Assembly: GCF_910592395.1 (NCBI RefSeq)
Contig: NC_088310.1
Span: 877,501-937,500 of the forward strand
DNA from: Lineus longissimus
Lineage: Eukaryota > Nemertea > Pilidiophora > Heteronemertea > Lineidae
DNA: 60,000 bases
Reading direction: 5' to 3'
Part shown: positions 23,701 to 38,700 of the stretch, piece after piece
Layout: every line of letters starts with the position of its first letter
Position numbering within the stretch: position 1 is the stretch's first letter
Program-made: the position numbers and the translations under genes
Notes under the pieces: model-generated
The model's database searches: none
Told to the model about the DNA's origin: nothing
What the model saw: only the letters and a program-made list of their open reading frames with translations

Positions 23701-26700
23701 TAAGGTCAAACGCTAATCCAGGATGATCCTTAGTCAAATATGGCTTAATTCAACACCATATAGACCCATTACATATTGATCTCCCGACAACCAATTGTAA
23801 ACACAATGATTGAAACACGATATTATGTGATTGCGCAATATCACTTTGACTTGGCACCACTCATGAGACATCTTGATCAGTATAAGCTCTTCCCTTGTGT
23901 GTCGGGGCATGAGGTGGATCGAGGCATCTGAGAGAGAAGTTCCTCAAATAAGGGCGAATGCACTCGGGTATTATTAGGTGATCTTTAAATTCTTGAATAA
24001 ATCTTGACTTAACTCCAAATTTCTCAGATTCATAATCCAAATCCATTGAAGTCATTGGTGTCTTATATTGAGGTTGTTCATAACTGGGAAGTAATGTTTA
24101 AATATGCATGGCCAGATGTACACAAGACCACAGTGTCCTCTATTCATTCATCCGTGGTCGCTTGATATGGGGCACAAACACCTTTTGCTGGAATGTAATG
24201 CAGGATTTGACAAGATCGTCACATAATAGCCTATCTGGGTTATTTTAGACACCCATATTTCATCGCCACGAGCGTTTTATACCAAATCATGGACTGGAAC
24301 CTATGCCATGTCTCAGTGCAAACCTCTGCTTATTCTCTAAATGGCTTTTCTCAATGTCTGGCACATCTCCAACCGAGACGTCATAAGCCCTGTACATGTA
24401 TGACTGAGACACCTTATGTATATTTTAGGGCCTATGGTGCACAAAGTTGAAATGAAGGATAAATGGTGGAAAAATGTCTTCATTTGTATTGTATTGTTCT
24501 GTTTTTTGTCTTGTTCTGTTACATACCTTCGTCTCACATACCGTGATTTTGATTTCGTTGCCATCTATCAACTGGTCCTAGATCAGTGAAACTTGAGTAA
24601 TTGAGTTTATGCTTTGGCGAATGTAGCACAATTTCATTAATTCTCCATCAGTAGTCCTGATCCCAGTCTTTAAAAGAGTTGTAGACATGAGCTGTGGACT
24701 CGAGAATAGGCCTACCAGCTGCAGTTTCAGCCATAGCTTACTGAAGCATGGATGGAGCCTTGAGTACCTGATCAGGTGAACTGACTCATTCATGCTCAAC
24801 ATTTGATGTTCTTTGTTTCTCCACGTTTCCTGGTTTACAACCACACTCCCTGGATGTGATAAACATTCTGCCTTCAGAATTAAACACATTGAACTGCTTA
24901 TGCACTATGTGTGCATGTTTACCTCAGACTGCCAGAGGACAAGTAAAGGATCCTCCCTCTCCCCCCCTCCCAGCCCAGATTATCCTCATCAAACTCCCTG
25001 TCCTCAGGAGAGAGTGTGACCCCTGGACCATGTGGTTGAGGTCATATCACCTAAATATTGTATGGTGTCCCCACCTCTTGTTAGGTGAGTTCGCTGACCC
25101 TCTCGGGTTGACCTTACTTGGATGTGACCCTCTCATAAACATTGGCTGTCAATCCCACTTATCCAATTCTACTCATACACTGACCCCAGGGGATGTCCTA
25201 GGCCTTTATGACTATAGTTCAGTTGTCATTGTATCAAGTGACCATCATCCATGCTTGACTGTAATACAATGCAATGAGATCAACCATAGTCCACCACAAT
25301 ATGGTGTCCCATTCCACTCGAAGACTGTTGTTTCGATATTTCTGTGAGTCCCACTTTTGAGTCTTTTGGTACCTTTGCCAGTTTATGATTTCACATTGTA
25401 AGCTCACTGTTTCGTAAACTGCTAAACTACTATCATGGACGTCCAATTTTTCAAATAAATTCACATTCAAGTGGTTTATAGAAGGTTATTTTGGCACCTG
25501 GGCATGTTTAACTTTAACATGATACGGATCAGTAGCCTTGTTTGGGTAGAGTGAAGCAACTTCTTGCTTCACTCTACCCACAAAAAAAAATTTGATGAGA
25601 AAAAAATCATAAAATATCTTTGACTGGCCTTCCCTGGGTTTGAAACCTTCACCATTGGCGTGGTGGGCACAGACCCTACCACTAGGCCACCAAGGACCAC
25701 ATGGATGTTGCCAGTCTGACATTGATTATAAATGAATAGTTTGAGCTGAAGTGAGATTGAAACACAATGGCAGAAATTAGTGTTGCAATATTCTTTCAAA
25801 GTTTTGATGGTTGCATTACCTCAGAATCGATTCCTGTAGTGTCCTAGAATGTCACCCAAAGTTGAGAAAGAAATTATTGGTGGTGAAGTAGTAGTGTCAT
25901 TCTGAAATGTTGTTTTTCTGGCAATGGAATTTGAGACATCAAATATAAGAATTTAACATTTTTATGGACACTTGTCAGACACAGACATGATGTCACTGAT
26001 GATATCTATCAGATATCAATGAAAGCTTTCTAATGGGTCCACTTGGGAATGAGATTGAATGTTGAAATCTTGATATTGTGGCAGAAGTTTTAGTTTTATC
26101 ATGCAACTGGCTGTACCATCTGGTGTTTGCAGATAAACTCGGCCTGGCCATTCATGTCATAGGTCAATTCTCTCTGTCGATTCAGTGAAATAACTGCCAA
26201 TGTAGTTTCGCCGCCATGCGATGCTAGGTGTGACTATGGTATGCATGATTTTGTCAAGGGATGTAAGCATAACCCCAAACTACATCTACATTACCCTATT
26301 TCATGCAGATCTGGTATAATTTTGATTGAATGTCTGGTTGCTGTCAAAAATGTAGATGTATACAACTTTTACGCTTTCTACAAAAAACGTGATGTTGCTG
26401 ATGAAGTCTAAAAACAGAGGAAGCCTCCTTGCTGCTAAATGCATATTCTGTGTATTCCTAGCTTACCCGATCACCAATCAGTCTGGTTTTCTTGCTGCAA
26501 GTAATGATTTTTTGCCCCATGAGTAATGCCCGAGGCGCTGGGTTTGTTTAACCACTCCATCAGGGAGGTGATCAGACCACCTTTGGCTGAAAGCTTGGCA
26601 AGCCCATCTTGCAACAGAACAGTGTTTACTCCTCGGTGCTGAATGTTTCTGATATGGACTGGCCATATTACCACTCCATCACAAGCGATACATGTTCCCC

Positions 26701-29700
26701 AGTGTGAGTAATAGTAATACAGATATTTCACAATGTTTGTATATCTTCACCAAAGTCAAAGATTGCTTCATTCAGAAAAGCATTGGGTGCTGTTTGACTA
26801 CAGTTACAGACTTTTGGAAGGTTTTTATCCTTCGATGTTCTCATTGGGTGACATTATCATGAGGACAAACATTCGGGCACAGCTCATTCCCTCCACTGGG
26901 CACCTACATGCCTATCAGGTCAAGATTGACCAAGAAAATATCCCTCAAATTGAAGTTTTGATGAGCAAGAACACAGAATGGTTACCTTTTTGGGTAGAGT
27001 GAAGCAACTTGCTTCATTCTACCCATAAAAAAAATTAGCTGATGAGAAAAAAATTGTAAAATCATCCCCTCATTCCTAGTGTCCTTCCCAGGGTTAGAAC
27101 CCTGGACCCTTGGCATGTTGGGCACAGACCCTGCCACTAGGCCAGCAAGGACTACTTGAAGTTTGTCAGTCTTACATTGAATATATTTCTGAATGGATTG
27201 TTTGATTGCTATGCCTTGCTGTTGATCAGCAATTCCATTGATTGAGTCTTCAATCGGTCATCGCAGCATGCATGAGAAATCGACCAGTTAAGTTTTCTCC
27301 CATTTGGTGAAGCAACTGGGACTATTTATCACTTGCTGTGAGCTGATCACTCAGTGCAATATGAGAACTTCCTCAGTCATAAACACAAGCTTTACTTCCA
27401 CTTTCTCAATAGCATCACAGCTATTCTTGAACTACATTGGGTGATATGAATAAAGACTAGCAAATGCTTTTACTCCGGTTTTGTACAGGAAGGCCTAGTG
27501 TAAATGTACATGGAGATTTAGATAAAAGCATTTGCTAGTCTTTATTCATATCACCCAATAAAAAGAATCAATCGGAGGTATTGGCAGGATATCTAGTGTA
27601 CTTGAAGTAAGCTGTAGAGGGATCTTCTTGGCTTTGCCAGCTTATATCATGAGCTCCAATCCCTGTGTAGCTGCATTATCTGCTCTCACTGACGACACAA
27701 CTCGGGTTTGAGAGTGAAGCCGGGAGGGTATCAGAGCAAACAGTGCCAGCTTTTAGATCTTTGTGATCCCATCTCTAGGAACCTCATGTCTTTCTCCTAT
27801 GCTGAGTCTATCACATCCAATGCCCCTAGAACATACTGTGGCTTAATTTCATGACAGTTTTGGCACAGCTTTCAACACAGCCCAATCACTGCTTCATGGT
27901 GATAACTCTTACAGTACAACCTTTATGACCCTTAGCACTTAGCTGAGATGATAAAGAAACGGTTAATATCTAACTTGACCATAGACAACTGGTCAACCAA
28001 CATCATAAAAGGAACATTTTGTTATTGACTTGCTAGCCAATGCTCTTGGGTTTTGAACTATTTCATGCTGAAATGATTGTTTGATGAAAAAGTCTGATGG
28101 TTGAACTTTTCCATAAGTTGAAATTCTGAAAAAAAATTTTTTGGGACTGGGCTAGCTACCCAGGTCGGCCTTTATTCGGCTTAATCAACCAGCACTGCAT
28201 GAGGAAATTTCATAGTATTCATATTCAGCGAAATTACATTAGTTTAAGAATTTCTCCATTTGTGATTATACTTGTTCATATTTATTCGAATAAGATCGGA
28301 TCACAATGGATTATTATTTATTAAGAGATCTGCATATCTTAACTGTATTCAACTGTTCAGAAGTAAAATTGATCTTATATTTTTCTAAATGTTTAAGCTC
28401 TTCATGATGTCGGTTATTAATGATAAATTCATAAGTATTTTTATGTTGTGAATACTCAACCCTGCTGACATCAATAAACTTACCCCCTCAGTTGGAACGG
28501 TGTGAAATTTATGATGAATCAAGTTCCCAGGCAGATAGCAAGAGTTGACAAATGCTTTTTAATTGTAAAGGTGTGCAACATGATTTGCCCTTGATAAAGA
28601 TCATAATTCTGGACCTCATCAGACTTCAGAAGTATTATAAACTAATTAGGCCTTGGGTTACCTAGTCAAACTTGTCTTCCTTGGCCACCAATGTGATGCC
28701 AGAGATAACAATTGATGAACTTCTCAAAATCCTTCTTATGGTTTGTGTCATTTATCGTTGCAGATCTTCCAGGACCTTGGTACCGAAGTTCTCCAGGCCG
28801 CGTTTGAAGGTTACAATGCCTGTGTGTTCGCCTATGGACAGACAGGTGCTGGTAAGACCTTCACCATGATGGGACAGCAGGTGCGTATGTGAATTATCCT
28901 TTGGCTGATCTCAGTGAGCATCGCTGTCATCTTTATGTCGTATCCTTCCTCATGTTTCACTCCACCGTGGTAGAAAAAGTGTTGCATTCTTCAGTAGCTG
29001 AAGACTTGCAAGTATTGAGTCAAGTATCAAGAATCAGGAATCAAGTTCTATGTAATGATACGAGGTCAAGTTGATCCAAGCCCATAACAAACATCATTAT
29101 GATATGTGTCACGGAGTCTAGACAAACATTCATGATCAAGTTTAGAGAAATACACTCAGGTTCCAAACTGGAGTGTGCCAGTTACTTTTAAAGCTCAAGT
29201 GTGCGACTCTGAAGAAGGCAACTGACGAGGGGGGCAGCTGATGATGATGTGCTGCTGGTCATCGCCACTGCCTGCCCTTCTATAAGTCTGATCTTTTCAA
29301 GTTCTTTAGTTGTAATGTCACTTCTGTTTTCAGGACCAACCTGGATTGATTCCAAGGATATGTGAGGTAAGATATACTAGATGGACGTAGTCAGTCTATC
29401 AAATCTGAATTGAGATAATGGCAGATGCTGTCAAGCAAGAGTTCTCTCATGGACACAACCGCAAAAGAATCTTGGCACCCCTTGATCCATGTTTTGTCAA
29501 AAAGTCTATCCAGTGCCAACAATCTGTCCTTGAAGACAAACTACTCAGAATGATGGCTACCCTGCTGGTCAGCTACTGTTTGAGTTGCCTTGCTTCTCAA
29601 GGTATAGTCCATGCGATGAAGTGATTCTACTGTTGATATGTGTACTGGCCCTGAAGCATTGGATCACTTCTGCCTGATTTACTCTTCCCTGGATCATTTG

Positions 29701-32700
29701 CTGGTAGAGCTAGAGGGCTTCAAGCATCAGTACATGCAGTAATGCAGCATGGCATCAAGATACGTTCTGAAACCCATTACCTTACCCCCTGAGGTTTCCA
29801 CAAACCCCCTTCATCAACAAGATGATCCCTTCTACAGTTGTCTGAACCAGAGCAGATCCAGACTGAGTATTGAATGTTTTACCTGGTGTGTAAATGGTTG
29901 GCATTCCTTTGTTTTCCTGGGCTGCACATGCCAGCCAGGATGCAGAATTCTTGATGTGTACCAACCAGTCCTCCCAACCAGATAATAGAGATTCAATGCA
30001 CTACCTACCTGAGTTTGGTTGGCGATTTGAATGCACATTTGCAATGCTAAAGACTGAAGTCATTCTCACAAATGACTAAGGCACTTCATATAAACGACAG
30101 TGCCAACCATGAGGTTCAAACCAACTTGGTTTTCAAGAATGACCGAACTCCATGACTGCTAGTTCCAGTTTGTTGGGATCAGAAGCAGTTAGCACCGATT
30201 GTCGTGTTTCAGTTCAGTGGAAGTCGACAGCTATAACTGTAAGCTGGTAGCATGCATCAGTGAGACAATGAAGTGAAATCATCCCTGCCTTCGGCAAGTG
30301 TAAGGAATCAGACCCACCTGGAGTACCCTCAAGTAGGCCCAAGCCTCTAATGTTGATGAAGCCCTTTGGTATCCTCGTGTTCCTACTTGTCTTCATCAGC
30401 AATCAATCACCTGTGCTATCTCCTGGCTATTTTCATTCAGGTCAGGGGGTTATACTGATTCTTGGCCATTAGCTGGTACAGAATCTCACTATCAGTGCTA
30501 ACTACACAAAGGCCCTGTTGATAAGCTTGGTAGTAACTTGTACTGGATGCTGGTCATCTCACTATCAGTGCTAACTACACAAAGGCCCTGTTGATAAGCT
30601 TGGTAGTAACTTGTACTGGATGCAGGTCATCTCACTATCAGTGCTAACTACACAAAGGCCCTGTTGATAAGCTTGGTAGTAACTTGTACTGGATGCTGGT
30701 CATCTCACTATCAGTGCTAACTACACCATTCAAAGGCCCTGTTGATAAGCTTGGTAGTAACTTGTACTGGATGCTGGTCATCTCACTAACAGTGCTAACT
30801 ACACAAAGGCCCTGTTGATAAGCTTGGTAGTAACTTGTACTGGATGCTGGTCATCTCACTATCAGTGCTAACTACACAAAGGCCCTGTTGATAAGCTTGG
30901 TAGTAACTTGTACTGGATGCTGGTCATCTCACTATCAGTGCTAACTACACAAAGGCCCTGTTGATAAGCTTGGTAATAACTTGTACTGGATGCAGGTCAT
31001 CTCACTATCAGTGCTAACTACACAAAGGCCCTGTTGATAAGCTTGGTAGTAACTTGTACTGGATGCTGGTCATCTCACTATCAGTGCTAACTACACAAAG
31101 GCCCTGTTGATAAGCTTGGTAGTAACTTGTACTGGATGCTGGTCATCTCACTATCAGTGCTAACTACACAAAGGCCCTGTTGATAAGCTTGGTAGTAACT
31201 TTTACTGGATGCTGGTCATCTCACTATCAGTGCTAACTACACAAGGGCCCTGTTGATAAGCTTGGTGGTAACTTATACTGGATGCTGGTCATCTCACTAT
31301 CAGTGCTAACTACACAAAGGCCCTGTTGATAAGCTTGGTAGTAACTTGTACTGGATGCTGGTCATCTCACTGTCAGTGCTAACTACACAAGGGCCCTGTT
31401 GATAAGCTTGGTGGTAACTTATACTGGATGCTGGTCATCTCACTATCAGTGCTAACTACACAAAGGCCCTGTTGATAAGCTTGGTAGTAACTTGTACTGG
31501 ATGCTGGTCATCTCACTGTCAGTGCTAACTACACGAAGGCCCTGTTGATAAGCTTGGTAGTAACTTGTACTGGATGCTGGTCAAGCAAGCCACTGTTGCA
31601 CCATTCTGCTCATTATTTCACCTCTTGTACTCTGTTTCAGGGCCTGTTCGCTCGTGTGGATGATATTGATGAGAGTACACTGTCATACAAGATCGATTGC
31701 AGGTGAGTATGGAAATAAAAGACTGGAGATAGCTGGCATGATACAAGTCATGGACATAGAGCTCTATGCAGTCTAAAGCGATCTGTATGTTAATCAAGCC
31801 AGCAAATATCTCTGTGTGTAATCTGTACGGAAAACTTTGTATCTTTAAACAAACTTTAATTTGCAATATCTTTCTGTGGAATGTTTCCGTGAAATATTGA
31901 ACTGAATCAGTTAGTGATACAATCAGTTCTATATCTATGATTTGGTATGGATGAACCTGTGTAATAATATAAAATCTCCACTAAACTATTGATGGTATGT
32001 AGTATTTATGTCGTTGATTAGGTATACATAAGAAACTGATGTAATTATGATAGTCTAATGCACAGGTATTACAGACTGAATGTACAGTACCATTGCTCTA
32101 GAAACATGTAATATAAACTCCCTACTCTTACTAGTTCTAGCTGAAGAAACGCCTGTCTGGTCGCTGTCTTGGCAAGTACCAAGCTGACAGTGACACATTT
32201 GATAATTGATTGAGTCACTGATAGAGTAGAGATTACTTGTAGACCCTTGGACAACCCTGGAACAGCACGGCTCTTGATATTGAAGGAGCTTGTTACAAAT
32301 GCTTGAAGGTCAATTCCAGGTTGAACATTTTGTACATTTGTTGAAAAGCAATCATTCATAAAAAGACCTTATTGGCTTTCCTATTTATCAGGACTGACTC
32401 ACTAATTTGAGGGTTATTGAAATATGCTCTTATTCGATTGGATTCTCTAAAGGTTCAATAACAAAATCTAAAGGAGGACAAAATTAATACAGCCATTTAA
32501 TGACCATGCACCTCAATTTGATAGGACTCCTGGGGTGCGGAAGATTGCAATGAAATCAATGAAATGATCTTTTCATTTCATATAATGTTAGGACACTCAG
32601 GACACTTCATACATTTACCGTTGATGGGTTAATCTGTGAAAAAAATTGCCAACCACTGTGCAGTATTATCTCTCAAAATATCCTGCTTTATGTTTTGAAT

Positions 32701-35700
32701 AGCTTAGAGGGATGTTTGTCAAAGACACTATGACAACATGAGCTTGAATGCAATTCATAATTTCCTTCAGATCTTTACAAAAATGATTACTTTTGTTAGC
32801 CACCTATTACATATGCTTGATGCACTGTGTGAAAAACGTCACTGGTTAGCTTAAAATGATATTGGAATGTGGTCGTTTAAGATTAATTTGGCATAACCTA
32901 CCAACTAATATTTGTTGAAAATATGTTGTTTTGAATTCTTTAGGTTTCTAATCTCTTTTCCCCTGTGGGACAGTGTCTGTTTTTTGGGAGAACAAATGTC
33001 ACAATATGCCTGGGTTGAATCGCATTCATCGGCCTACCAGTAGTTGTTTGATCTTAGCCTGTGATTAGAAGATCAAAGGCTCAATATGAGTTGTCTCTTA
33101 ACTTTTTCATAAGACAGCTGTTTGCCACTTGCACATAGGTAAACTGTGTATTCCATGAAACATGCCGTCAATGAAAGCATCACAGCTCAAAGAATAGTCG
33201 CTGTCAGGAAGACTAACATACCCAGTGCCTGGCTTTTATAGACAACACTGACTCAAATCGTGTGTGTTTATTTGCTGTGGCATTTGAATGACTTGAGTAA
33301 AAGCAGTAATTTTGAACTGGTGGCTATGATGGGTGAAGCAATAGAATCCTATGCAGGGATGGCTCTGATGACGCCACTTAGCAAACCAAAGATATAGGGA
33401 CCTAATGGTACTACTAGAACATAGCAGTGTACAATAAGACCAGTAAAGTTCAATCTGGTATCACCGGCTCTACAAAGTTGATTGAGTTGATATAGCAAAT
33501 TGGACCATTGAAATTATTGTAAACAAGAGCTGTCACTTCTCAGGAAGGCTTCTTTCTCATAATTGAATGAGTTCATTTCACTGTGTTTACTGTGTATTTC
33601 AACGTTTACTTATGATCTCAAAATATCAGTTTTGTTTTCGTTCATGCGGTTAATTATCTTGTTCGCTACTTTCAGTTACTTGGAGATCTACAATGAACGT
33701 GTGCGAGACTTGCTGCGTCCGTCACTCTCCAAGCAAGGCGAGAGATACACACTCAAAGTGCGGGAACACCCCAAGGAAGGACCCTATGTTCAAGACCTTT
33801 CTCGGCATGTTGTCAAGGACAATCTATCGATACAGATGTTGATAGAAAAAGGCAATGATATCAGGTATGCTGAAATATCTGACCAATTAACTAGGTCATC
33901 ATCTTGTTGACTTTCAGTTTCATAGTTCCTATCGAAAATAGAATATGATTATTGCATTGTACTGCTGGTCTGAATTGCTATTCATAACAAACCTTTCATT
34001 CAGGCTGAGGTACAGTAGTCCCTCCATGTAAAAGAGTATTGGACATTTATATTTTCCCCACCTGGTTAACTGTGTTAATGGATACACCATAGGTGTATTC
34101 CTCAGTGATATTCTCCAGTGAAAGATGGCTCTCTTATGATAGCAGGCATAGAATAATAAAAATTTGGGGTATTTCTGACTGCTTTGTTAGTTCAGGTTAC
34201 TGGCTGACTAATGTTAGAACAAGATCTGTTATTTCACCATCTGAGGAATGACGATTTAGGATTTCAAGGATTTGAAGTCCGTTTTCAGAGAATGAGCCAG
34301 ATCGGCTCTGCACTTCACACTCAAATCGCTCGTCAACTTCAAAGATTTTTCACATGTTTGAAAGATTTTTCTGATATATAAAGAGCAGGCATCCATCTAT
34401 CTTGCCCGACCCTCCTCCCCCCCGCAAGATAGCTGTACTGGCCTGGATAGACCAACATACTCTCACACTTACTGACAAATTGATTGTAACAAAGGTATTT
34501 GCTAGTAGGCCTGATAGATGTTTTGCACCTTTGCTTAGATTGGTTTGGCTCACATTTGATTTGAGATAAGGATGTGTCTTGTTGTTTTGCAGGACCACGG
34601 CAGCGACGCACATGCATGACTCGAGCAGCCGAAGCCATGCCATCTTCACCATCCAGTTCACTCAGGTAACTAACACACTCATTCATTTTGTCACAGATCG
34701 ACATGATCAACTAAGCTAACAAGCAATCATAACTCTGTTCTGTATCTTGGTATTCTCGAGCTATTTCAAGGCTTTGTGAGATCAAAGCGATAGTCATTAA
34801 TCATTAATCATTCAGCGATGGTCAGGAATAACCATGTCCCAGCACACAGACCCAGATATAAGTAAGACTTGAAGATTGTGAAACTTCTCCTGGACGGACA
34901 TGAAAACAAACCGCACATGACTTCAACAAAGAAAGCTTCGATGAAATTCAAAAAGAACGTAATTTGAATCTAAGACATTGGCACATTTTCAACCTTTATC
35001 AAGAAGCCTACATTTAGCACCTGACTACCTGAAATCCATAACTCTGCTAGCCCATGCAAAGACATTGGGGGTATAAGATTTCTTGATTTTTGTCACAGTC
35101 AACTCAATCCGGAACTGAAAGCTGCTCTTTTCAGTGAACTCAACTTACAGTGAAACCCTGGTAACGCGACCATTCAACCTCGGTCCCATGAGTGATCGTG
35201 TTACCTGGGTTCCACTGTACACTATCTCAGGCTCGATCCTGTTTTCTGGCTGTTGATGCTCAGTTGAGTTCCAGTTATCCAGCTGTCCCAATAGAGCTAG
35301 AGGTCTTGTTGTTGTCTTTTGGTTTTGTCACCTCCACAAGGCTAAGTTGACAGCTCATAACTTGTGGAAGGTTATAGGATTCTTTCATAACGTTGCTCTG
35401 TCTTCTGTTGGGATCAAATGAAAGGCGGTCAGTCGAACTTGTAATCAAATCGGCAGTGTCAACAAGCAGTGTGAAAAACCTTCCTAACGTTAAAGGGGTC
35501 ATCTGCAGATCAAAACTGACCGAAATAGCGGTTTGTTTGCAAATTGAAAGTCTTGAATGGAATTTCAGGCTAGGCCTTTATGTTGTTAAATGAAAATAGT
35601 TGATTGAGCATGACAAGTTCTTTGAGGTCTGCAAGGTCAGAGCAGTACATCTCAATACATCACTAGCTTTGTATTTGTGATAGATTAAAGTTCAATCAGG

Positions 35701-38700
35701 CAGTTCAATTTTGTTCTAAGGTAATAGTTGACATTGTCACCAACAGAACACCTCGTCGCTATTTGTACAAAAACAGATACCGCAATGTGAAGTGGGCATC
35801 AGTTTCTCACCCGTTGAACCCCTTCATATCGACCACATAGCCTACGGCAATCCAAGGTTGAATTTGAAGGACTCCCGGTGACATATTTAGTGGGCAAACA
35901 ATGGTGTAGCAGATATACTGATAGGGTACGGTATTATTGACTCCATCCATAAAGGATGCCAGCCACTTCAATGGTAACTCCTGGCATGAAAATCAATGTT
36001 CTAGTTCCCAACCTGTTGATTTTGGTGAACGGAGGGGAAGTGTAGTTGTGACCCGCTCTACCAAAACTAGGCGCTTGTCGCATCTGAACTTGACAGGTTG
36101 ATACGGACTTGTCGAGTTCAGATGCGACAAGCGCCTACTTTTGGTAGAGCGGGTCACAGTATTGCTGTTACTTCAATCAGAGTAAGATACTTAGATGATC
36201 ACAGCAATAGGGGAAAAATGTCACCACCCCATTCCAACATGATATCTGGCCCCTATGCATAAGAGAGATCCCCTAATCACATCTCAGAGTTAACTATTGT
36301 CGGCAATTCTCCAGGACAGAGAATTGAAACCAATGTCTTAGTTCATGGAAATGACCAACTTTGGAAAAAGATCATATCCCTTTTATTATGTCCTGCTTCC
36401 AAAGGCATCCACTATTAAGGGATGTTCCAATCCGATCTGATCCTATTTTTGAAAATTTTTTGGTTGAAATTGAACCTACTCATGAATTGCTTAGTTATGT
36501 CAATTGCACCACAAGTGTGGCAATCTGGTAGATTTTAATTGATTAATGCAATAACCTGCAGTGCCATTCATATGGTATGTTTGGTAGCTTATGAGTGCTG
36601 GTTGGGTTTCAATCAATAGTACCTGCAGTGTAGAGTAGCATCTACTATCACTGGAGGAAAGAATGTGCTTAGTTTTGGCACTAATGTCAAGCTTAGTGTA
36701 GCAAAGATACATTGGTTCAATGACAAAGTATTTAAAAGCAAGCTATTATCACTATAAAAGTAAGCGATTGTACGTGATCTATTCACTCAGTCTTCCTCTC
36801 CATTGAGCTTGCTCTATCTCTCCTTCGGAAGCCATTCAGTTGGGTTAACAAGTACTGATGTGAAATTATATGGTTTAAATAACGCTGTGGTTTAACAAGT
36901 GTAGCTCCTTTCATTGGGAAGACACTGTACCTATTCTAGTAGTATCCAGAAGCTATTCAATGGTTCACTTTTTCACATGTTTTCACAAGGTTTAAAGACT
37001 TCAAAGTGTCAATCACCATGCCTTTTTTGGAGGTGTTGTTGAATATTGATATTCAAAACTACTGATTGCCTTTGCATGCGGTTGAGCAAATCTTTGTCAG
37101 TTTTCAATGCGACAAAAAGGTAATGAATTGAACTGTCAACTCCGTTCTGTGTTTCATTATGGTCTTGTGAATCCTTGGCACCATGATCTATGATATTGGT
37201 TATTGACTATACCACAAATTGCCTTAGATTTTCCTTGAGCACCACTCAAGCGAACCACCAAGTTGACATATCTCGGCAAATACAGCTCTCACTTGAAATA
37301 GTAGCATCTTTTCCTTACTTGTTAAGTGTCCAATATCAACAGTGGCAAACCCAGCAGAGAGTAAGCACTTCTGTCACGATGATATTGACTCAAACCACTG
37401 AAGAGGCCCCTCCACGTTACACTTTAACCTCAAACTTGTTTCTTTCGTATCAGTGTTAAAAGCAAGCTATCATATCGTAATCCAAGCTAATCTTGTATCA
37501 CACAAAGATTACATTAATGACCAAAGAAAGAAAATGAACATTGGAACCGAAGCGAGCAATTATCTTATATGTGGAAATACCACTAACTCGATATGATAAT
37601 AGATTAAGCCGACCACAAATTAATCATTTGTGTCAACACATCACAACATAACAATCTCTAAGTGACAATTGTCATTAAGTGAGGGTAATAAACATGTCAA
37701 TGTCACATCACAAACAAAAACCAAGGAATCTGATCGAGTAAATTTCGAATTAAGTCTGAATTTGTAGCTGTAACTACATTTGTAGTGCCAACACAGTTAT
37801 GAAGTGGTTATTGCCCGAGACTCAGCTGCACCAATGCCACAGACCTTGGCCACAGACAATCCCCTTGCCTGCTCCTCCTGTTCGGTAGCATGAAAGTAGA
37901 CACATTTTAATGTTAACCTCTCAGACCTTCAGTAAATGTTGACTGTACCTTGCAGCAAGGCTTGCACTTGGTAGCTTCATGAATTTTAAGTTGAGATCAT
38001 TGTTGAAAGCTACCCATGTCATTTTGAAGACTAGCTCAGAGAGTTAAACTTGAGGGCCAACCAAAGTGATACCCATATGTGACCCGCTCCAGCAAAACCA
38101 GTCGCATATCGCACATAAGATGAGCCTAGATGACACCAGAAGATAATAGAAGAAATTGATGTTGTCAGATTTCACAAAAGTGAAATGAACAAACAGTCCG
38201 TCTCAATCTGCCAAGCTCTGAGCGACATGCGACTGGTTTTGCTGGAACGGGTCACATATGGAATAGAGAAATGTTGACAAAAGAATTCATCCGTCTGATG
38301 CTTTCTTTTGGCCAACACCAATCATGTTTTTCCAAGCCCGGGTTATTAGTGACCAGTATGATTTCTATTTGAGACCAGTCTTGGAATGTTTTCTCACAGC
38401 AAACTTCCACCAAACCTTAATAATTGTGCCTGCCTTGTTCTAGCATGATCTACTGCTCATTGGGCCTTCCCTGTTTGCTCTTGGTACCTAGCTTCAATAA
38501 AGCACCAAAACAAAATACAATCCAGTATGGCTGGCTATAGGATCATGGGGAGAGCCTTCAGGTAGTTTGGCCATGAGAAGGAAGGCACTTGGATGACCGG
38601 GGCCGGGCAGCTAAGCAGGAGATCTTGACTAAATCTCTGCAATGAATATGAGTTGGCCAGACCCCAGGCCTGGCTTTAGGCAAGGAGATCACAAGTAAAG

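Larger units (their letters stand above)
19373..28763 (+). other. Kinesin intron 3 (9.4 kb)
   Basis: A long AT-rich intron between TCACAGGAACTG|gtaaga and gttgcag|ATCTTCCAG. It holds a hairpin element (19818-19937), two tRNA-like repeats (25530-25738 and 26985-27190) and MITE copy 2 (27441-27554). I found no nested gene; the open frames present are short and without splice partners. Confidence 0.8.

Noticed and set aside
24856-25347. 163-residue plus-strand open frame in kinesin intron 3
   Set aside because: Composition is not protein-like, no splice partners and no recognisable motif; chance frame.
30485-31584. CRISPR-like appearance of regular repeats
   Set aside because: Units are contiguous 73-bp tandem copies without unique spacers, in an animal intron.
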